From Darksidea phi (lineage: Eukaryota > Ascomycota > Dothideomycetes > Pleosporales > Lentitheciaceae): a DNA stretch of 14,407 nt. This document shows, piece by piece, positions 9,776 through 14,407 of this stretch. The stretch's first letter is position 1. Every line of letters begins with the position of its first letter. Where the stretch lies: contig JASJFT010000435.1 in NCBI GenBank assembly GCA_030770425.1, forward strand, positions 1 through 14,407. The letters run 5' to 3'. The position numbers were made by a program, and so were the translations under genes. The notes beneath the pieces are model-generated. The model saw nothing but the letters and a program-made list of their open reading frames with translations. It did not search any database and had not been told where the DNA came from.

Positions 9776-9959
9776 TAGTAGTTTCGCCGTTCGATCTTTA
9801 AGACGATCTAAGTAGTATATAATAATTATATATTTAAAGAACTATTATATCTATTTATAGTATTAAATATATAAATTATATAAAATAATATAATTAATAC
9901 TTTTATATAACTCGGGTAGAGGGCTATATCTATTTATATAATTTTTAGATTTTAGTTTT

Positions 9960-10740
9960 ATACCTCTATATATTAAAAAATAATAATAATAAAGATCTTA
10001 ACTAGTTCTAGTATATCTAAATTAATCTTAACTAATATATAGTAGTATATTTTAGAGAAGTAGTCTATAATTACTAGAATATAGTTATAGAGTTACCTAT
10101 AGTAAGGGCTTCTAAGAAGCTCTATAACTAGGTCTATTAATATATTCTTCTAGAATTCTTTAAGTATTAATAGTAATTAGAGTATCCTATATTTTATATA
10201 TCTAGTTAGTTTAACTCTTTTATATACTTAATAGATACTTACGTAGTCTTTTATATAGATTTTTATTTTAGACTACTAGAATTCTCTTTATATAAGTTCT
10301 ATAGTTTTACTAAACTTAAAGTATTTTACTAGAGGATTATTATAGTATTTCTATAATACCTAGAGTCTTACTTCTAAGGAAGTATATAGTTTACTCTAAT
10401 AGATATAATAACCCTCTTATAGTATTATCTAGTAATCTACCTAGAGTACCCTTTTTTAAATTAGTCTTAATTACTTTAAATCTACTCTTTTTATCTACTT
10501 ATCCTTAACTATCCCCTCGCTAATTACTTTTAATAGGGGGTTTAGTTAGTTTAAGAAGATTTCTATAGATCTAGTTATAAATAGTCTTCTTAGTACTATA
10601 CTTTATATAGTTTCTACTAGTTTATACTAGTCTAGACTATTTTAAAGTAAGTATATTTTATAGCTCTTTATATCTATCTTTAGTTCTTAAACTAGTCTAA
10701 ACTTATATACTAGCTTCTAATAGATATAACTCTAGCTAGA
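9960..10740 (-). pseudogene. second Gypsy integrase fragment, amino-terminal zinc domain and first core strand (RIP-broken)
   Basis: Read leftwards, the integrase zinc-binding site has exact H-X6-H-X29-C-X2-C spacing at 10344-10222, with all four ligands now TAT or TAC. The Phe-x-Phe-Ser-Lys-Thr-Ile-Glu-Leu-Ile block follows at about 10320-10290. The core opens with the first catalytic Asp at 10134-10132, intact, and the Ile-Leu-Val-Ile-Ile-Asp-(His)-Phe-Ser-Lys strand follows at about 10080-10050. The frame then reaches the Val-Lys-Ile-Phe-Ile lead-in and loses homology at about 9960 before the second Asp. Upstream (10380-10740) the frame is open apart from RIP stops, but no clear RNase H motif is seen. 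It is cut on the right by element C. It is either an interrupted part of element B or a separate, related element. Confidence 0.7.
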
Positions 10741-11270
10741 TATAAGACCCTAGGACTAAGTATAATTAACTAGGAGTTATAATAGCTAAGATAGTCTTTT
10801 AATTAACTAATAGTAGAATTGGTATATTAAAGCTATTCTAAGATAGTACTATAAGAATATAAGAATAAGAGGTTCTTATATCTAAATAGGGCTTAGCGCG
10901 CTAAATAAGCTAATTAACTATTAGACTAATCCTTAGGGTTACCTAATCTACTAACCGAAATAGAAAATAAGTAAAATAACTAGGTTATCTAAGGAATAGG
11001 CCGTAATATTACCTTTCTTCTAGAATAAGGCCTTATCTTTAAGGGCCTTAGTAAACGAATAATTAAGAAAAAATACTTTTAGGGGGGGGAGAGAAAGAGT
11101 AGAAAGAGTAGGTAGGTATCTATATTTATTACTCCCTACTTAAAAAACGATTTAACTAGTATTCTCTATATTATTCTTAGAGTATATTAATATTATATAG
11201 TCTTATATATATCTACTTATTTTACTATATAAATTATTATCTAAAAAATATTTTTTTAATATATATATTA
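10741..11270 (+). repeat. 5' LTR of element C
   Basis: It begins tataagaccctaggact and is highly similar to 13870-14407 along its whole length; similarity ends at about 11270. It contains the palindrome TTAGCGCGCTAA at 10893-10904, an eight-G run at 11082-11089, and an AT-only end. Differences from the 3' LTR are mainly transitions plus length change in the G-rich tract. Confidence 0.88.
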
Positions 11271-12524
11271 CGTAACGCGCTTAATATATTTAAAGAATAT
11301 TATAGAATATATAAGAGAATACTAATAACTTAATTTTTTATATTATCGAGAAGTTATATATATACGGTTTTACTAGAAGATAAGACTTATTTCTTCTATA
11401 TTTCTACCTATAATAAAGTAAGACTATAGAGAGGTACTTTAAGTTTAGAGATAATTATTATAGATTTTAAATATTATAGTATAGTAGTAAAGGGAGCCTC
11501 CTAATCGAGTGTTGAAGACTTAGGTAAGTAGTAGAACGTTAGACCGGGCTCCGAAGAGCTATCGTCTAGGAGTATCTTTAGCTAGAGCTTATTATCTATT
11601 CTATTATATAGTAGATAGAGGAAATAGTTTAATTTAACTAATTCTTAGCCGTCTATTCTATTAACTCTCTCTCTTATACTCCTCTAACTATAGGTCGTAA
11701 GCTCCGCTACCCTATCTCTAATATACCTATATACTATAGTTTTTAGCGACGTCTATAGGGCTCTCGACGATTTATTAGACTAGAGTAAAGAGAAGAGTTA
11801 GATAAAAAGACGACGAAATTAAAGAGTTTTACTATACTATAGTCCTAAGGCTTAATTAATAATATCTAGATATAACGAATACTAGATACTATAAACGAAT
11901 ATATATAGGCTTAGGATAATATAATAGTATATCGAACGAAGTAATTAGGGTAAGTAATAATAATATTATAAACTAATACTAGATAATAATAGGAGATTCC
12001 TAAAAGAAAGGCGTTTAGCCGAAATATTTTAGAAATTCTAGTAAAAGGAATTATAAGGAATCCCTAAAAGGAAAGTACGCGGCTAAGATATTTAAAAATC
12101 TTAGTATAAGATTAAGAGGGACGGTATAACTCTCTATTAGACCTTATCTATTAATAGAAAGAGAAAAAGGATATAATAATATAAACTACTAGTATTACGG
12201 TATAGTTATTAGGTTAGAAGACTAACGTTAGTATTAGTAGATTTAGATAAAATAATAATACTAACTAGCTTATAAGAATGGAGGAGGTATATAAAAGTAA
12301 TATCTTTTAGAAGGTTAAGAGTACTAGATATACCCTCTTATTATTATTATTATACTTAGTTAAAACTTTATTAGTTAATATTTAAAATAATACTAGCTAG
12401 CTTTAAGTAGTTACCCTTTAAATATCCTTAGTCAAATAACTAATTATCCCTTAAATAAGGAGAAAACTTATTTAAAAAAAAAAAAGGAAAGATCTTTAAG
12501 ATTAAAGACTTATTATTTATTAAT
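11271..12524 (+). other. leader of element C, no gene assigned
   Basis: About 1.25 kb lie between the 5' LTR and the gag-like frame. I see no clear primer binding site directly after the LTR. A patch at about 11490-11570 keeps TG and GC-rich words (ggagcc at 11493-11498 and its inverse ggctcc at 11547-11552). A 63-bp imperfect tandem repeat begins at 11995. An A-run occurs at about 12474-12485. No frame carries recognisable domains; an unknown upstream protein cannot be excluded. Confidence 0.5.
11995..12120 (+). repeat. 63-bp imperfect tandem repeat
   Basis: Copy one at 11995-12057 and copy two at 12058-12120 share the order gat/aatccctaaaag, then gaaag, then the gc-ctaaga/gccgaaata block, then ttaaaaatct/ttagaaattct and agta. 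Most differences are transitions. The period is a multiple of three, so it could be a repeated peptide in a coding frame, but I cannot name one. Confidence 0.55.
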
Positions 12525-13660
12525 ATACCTACTAGTACTTCGGAGTAAGGCTAGCTTAGAAAAGAAAAAAGTAAAAAGGAGAAGAAGAAGATAAAGTATA
12601 ATTAGAAGGAGAGACGTCTAATTTAATTAATTTAGGAGGAGTTAGGAAAGAAGGGTATTTAGAAGAGTTATTAGTCTTATATTAAAGTTAATAAAGTTAG
12701 TTTAGATAATAGCTCTAAGAGTAAGAATAAGTTAAATAATAATAAAGATAATATAATAGACTATAAGCTTTATTATTTAGAACTCTAAAAGAAGAAGCCT
12801 AAAAAGCTATTAGTACTAACGTTTAATCTACTAACCCTTAGAATAGCTACTATTCTAATTATAGACTAATTCTAGTAACTAATTAGTAAAAGAATAAATA
12901 TCTATTTTTTATTTTTACTACGTAATTCTAACGCGCTATTATTTACTAGTATAGATATTATATAGTTTTTAAAGGACTATAAGTTTAGTATAGATAGAGC
13001 GAAGTAGAATAAGTAGAATAAGAAGAAGTTTCTTCCCTATTTCTACGATTTATTTTAAAAAGTATATATTATTAAGATATATTATTATATATCTTCGGCG
13101 TAGAGTTAGACTATATTTAGATTAATACTTTAGAAGAAATATACTAATAGAGATATTAGATAGTAAAAGACTACTTACGTCTTTCTTAAATTATAGCTAA
13201 TAGAGGTCTATTAATTACCCCTTTTACTTAATAAATACTATTACTAGTTCTTAATATATAGTAGTAGAGTATTAAATCGATTATAGATTATAAAGATCGA
13301 GCTTAAATAGCTATTCTTTAAAGAATTAAAGTACGACGACTAGATAATAATTATATTTAATATAGATAAGAAGTACTAACTAGTTAATAGCGATATATAT
13401 TTCTTTAAGTTAAAGAAGATATACTAATACCTCTAATTATTATATAAATAGAAAGAAGCTATACTTATACTAAACTTAGATACTAATCTAACGACTAGTT
13501 AACTAGTATATAGGGAGATTAAAGCTTATATTAAATAGTAGCTTCTCTACCTAGTTAAGTTTATACGTCCTTAGTAATAGGAGCTCGTAGTATTATTAGA
13601 AAGGTTAATAACGATTACTTAACTACCGTCTAATCCTTAGATTAAGTAGCTTATTAATAG
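12525..13660 (+). pseudogene. gag: element C gag-like protein (RIP-broken, no pol follows)
   Basis: The likely start is ATA at 12525 (from ATG). The amino part is rich in Lys, Ser and Asn (about 12555-12760). A Gypsy-type capsid region follows: an Arg-Asn-Ser-x-Ala-x-x-Phe-Thr-x-x-Asp lead at about 12921-12960, then a Phe-Leu-Lys-Asp-Tyr segment at about 12968-12982. Next is a Lys-rich loop with Leu-Pro-Tyr, and an Arg-Asp-x-(Arg)-Gln-Gln-type block at about 13150-13165. Further helices have the Leu-Leu-Asn-Lys-Tyr-Tyr and Phe-Lys-Glu-Leu spacing typical of fungal gag. Stops are TAA/TAG only. The frame runs into the LTR copy at 13661 with no CCHC knuckle, so the carboxy end is missing. This assignment rests on pattern similarity, not a search. 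Confidence 0.65.
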
Positions 13661-13869
13661 TATAAGACCCTAGGACTAAGTATAATCAACTAGGAGTTAT
13701 AATAGCTAAGGTAGCCTTCTAATTAACTAATAGTAGAATCGGTATATTAAAGCTATTCTAAGATAGCGCTATAAGGGTATAAGAATAGAGGGTTCTTATA
13801 CCTAAATAGGGCTTAGCGCGCTAAATAAGCTAACTAATTACTAGGCTAATCCTCGGGATTATCTAATCT
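13661..13869 (+). repeat. extra tandem copy of the first 209 bp of the element C LTR
   Basis: It starts with the LTR terminus tataagaccctagg and stops exactly where the complete 3' LTR starts at 13870. It is closer to the adjacent 3' LTR (shared agatagcgctataagggtat words) than to the 5' LTR (agatagtactataagaatat). A local tandem duplication of the U3 start is the simplest reading. Confidence 0.85.
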
Positions 13870-14407
13870 TATAAGACCCTAGGACTGAGTATAATTAACT
13901 AGGAGTTATAATAGCTAAGATAGCCTTCTAATTAACTAATAGTAGAATTGGTATATTAAAGCTATTCTAAGATAGCGCTATAAGGGTATAAGAATAGAGG
14001 GTTCTTATACCCGAATAGGGCTTAGCGCGCTAAATAAACTAACTAACTATTAAACTAATCCTTAGGATTACCTAATCTACTAACCGAAATAGGAAATAAG
14101 TAAAATAACTAGATTACTTAGGAAACGGGCTATAATATTATCTTTTTTCTAAACTAAGGCCTTGTCCTTAAGGGCCTAGTAAACGAATAATTAAGAAAAA
14201 ACGCTTTTAGGAGGGGGGGGGAGAGGGGGAGAGAAGATAGAAGGAATAGATAGGTATCTATATTTATTACTCTCTACTTAAAAAACGATTTAACTAATAC
14301 CCTCTAGATTATTCTTAGAATATATTAACGTTATATAGCCCTACGTATATCTACTCGTTTTACTATATAAATTATTATCTAAAAAATATTTTTTTAATAT
14401 ATATACT
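13870..14407 (+). repeat. 3' LTR of element C, reaching the window edge
   Basis: It matches 10741-11270 throughout, including the palindrome at 14022-14033, a nine-G run at 14213-14221 followed by a longer G/A tract, and the AT-only end. The last bases of the window coincide with the end of similarity, so it is complete or nearly so. Confidence 0.85.
13984..14012. repeat. 11-bp perfect hairpin in the element C LTR
   Basis: The left arm GGGTATAAGAA (13984-13994) pairs perfectly with TTCTTATACCC (14002-14012) over a seven-base loop. Shorter forms of the same stem are present in the tandem copy (about 13775-13803) and in the 5' LTR (about 10857-10881). Confidence 0.7.

Larger units (their letters stand above)
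1..14407. other. RIP-mutated AT-rich block
   Basis: CA and TG dinucleotides are nearly absent over the whole window while TA is extremely common and CG (for example runs of acgacg) is kept. Stop codons inside recognisable protein frames are TAA or TAG, as expected from CAA, CAG and TGG, and practically never TGA. Former ATG starts read ATA, and former Cys and His codons read TAT or TAC. This matches fungal repeat-induced point mutation with a CpA preference. The pattern is equal on both strands and covers all elements, so the block was inactivated as repeats. Base statistics here are by eye, not computed. Confidence 0.95.
10741..14407 (+). mobile_element. element C: gag-only LTR retroelement, RIP-inactivated
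   Basis: Two direct LTRs (10741-11270 and 13870-14407) flank about 2.4 kb of internal sequence with a long leader and one gag-like frame on the + strand. No protease, reverse transcriptase, RNase H or integrase is seen. The 3' LTR is preceded by an extra copy of the first 209 bp. The right flank is outside the window, so the target duplication cannot be checked. It is a non-autonomous or internally deleted derivative, probably of a Gypsy element. It interrupts minus-strand pol sequence at 10740. Confidence 0.8.

Noticed and set aside
10380..10740. RNase H domain upstream of the second integrase fragment
   Set aside because: The frame is open apart from RIP stops, but none of the catalytic blocks or the Asp-Ala-Leu-Ser-Arg motif can be read with confidence.
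11492..11553. tRNA-like fold suggested by GGAGCC at one end and GGCTCC at the other
   Set aside because: The span is too short and has no recognisable T-arm or anticodon arm, so it is only noted as an inverted repeat.
1..14407. Intact host genes, CRISPR arrays, rRNA or bacterial operons
   Set aside because: No long stop-free frame, no spaced direct repeats of CRISPR type and no RNA gene signature were seen; all coding traces are retroelement-derived.

Overview
The window is a gene-poor, AT-rich block of dead, nested LTR retrotransposons from a filamentous ascomycete (Pezizomycotina-type) genome. CA and TG dinucleotides are almost gone: I find only about two dozen CA and about twenty TG by eye in 14.4 kb. 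TA is hugely over-represented and CG is well kept. This is the footprint of repeat-induced point mutation (RIP, C to T in CpA on both strands). Nearly every former CAA, CAG and TGG codon is now TAA or TAG, and TGA is almost never seen. No intact protein-coding gene is present. The species cannot be named from this sequence.

Element A (755-8120, + strand) is a complete Ty3/Gypsy chromovirus. It has two 437-bp LTRs and a perfect 5-bp target duplication, TCTTC. Between them lie a degraded gag with a CCHC knuckle and a long C-terminal extension, then pol in another frame. Pol reads protease, reverse transcriptase, RNase H, integrase, chromodomain. After pol comes an unexpected reading frame on the opposite strand, facing pol tail to tail and rich in coiled coil, and then a polypurine tract.

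Element B (- strand) is an older chromovirus that A landed in. Its integrase lies at 8126-8860 and its chromodomain at 481-749. With A and one TSD copy removed, the two parts join in the same frame. To the right are about 1.1 kb of unresolved sequence (8861-9959) and a second minus-strand integrase amino-terminal fragment (9960-10740).

Element C (10741-14407, + strand, running to the window edge) has an approximately 530-bp 5' LTR, a long leader with a 63-bp tandem repeat, and a gag-like frame that runs straight into the 3' LTR with no pol. Its 3' LTR is preceded by a tandem extra copy of the first 209 bp of the LTR.

The layout (nested chromodomain elements, all RIP-mutated) suits an AT-rich heterochromatic isochore, for example near a centromere or telomere; that placement is inference.
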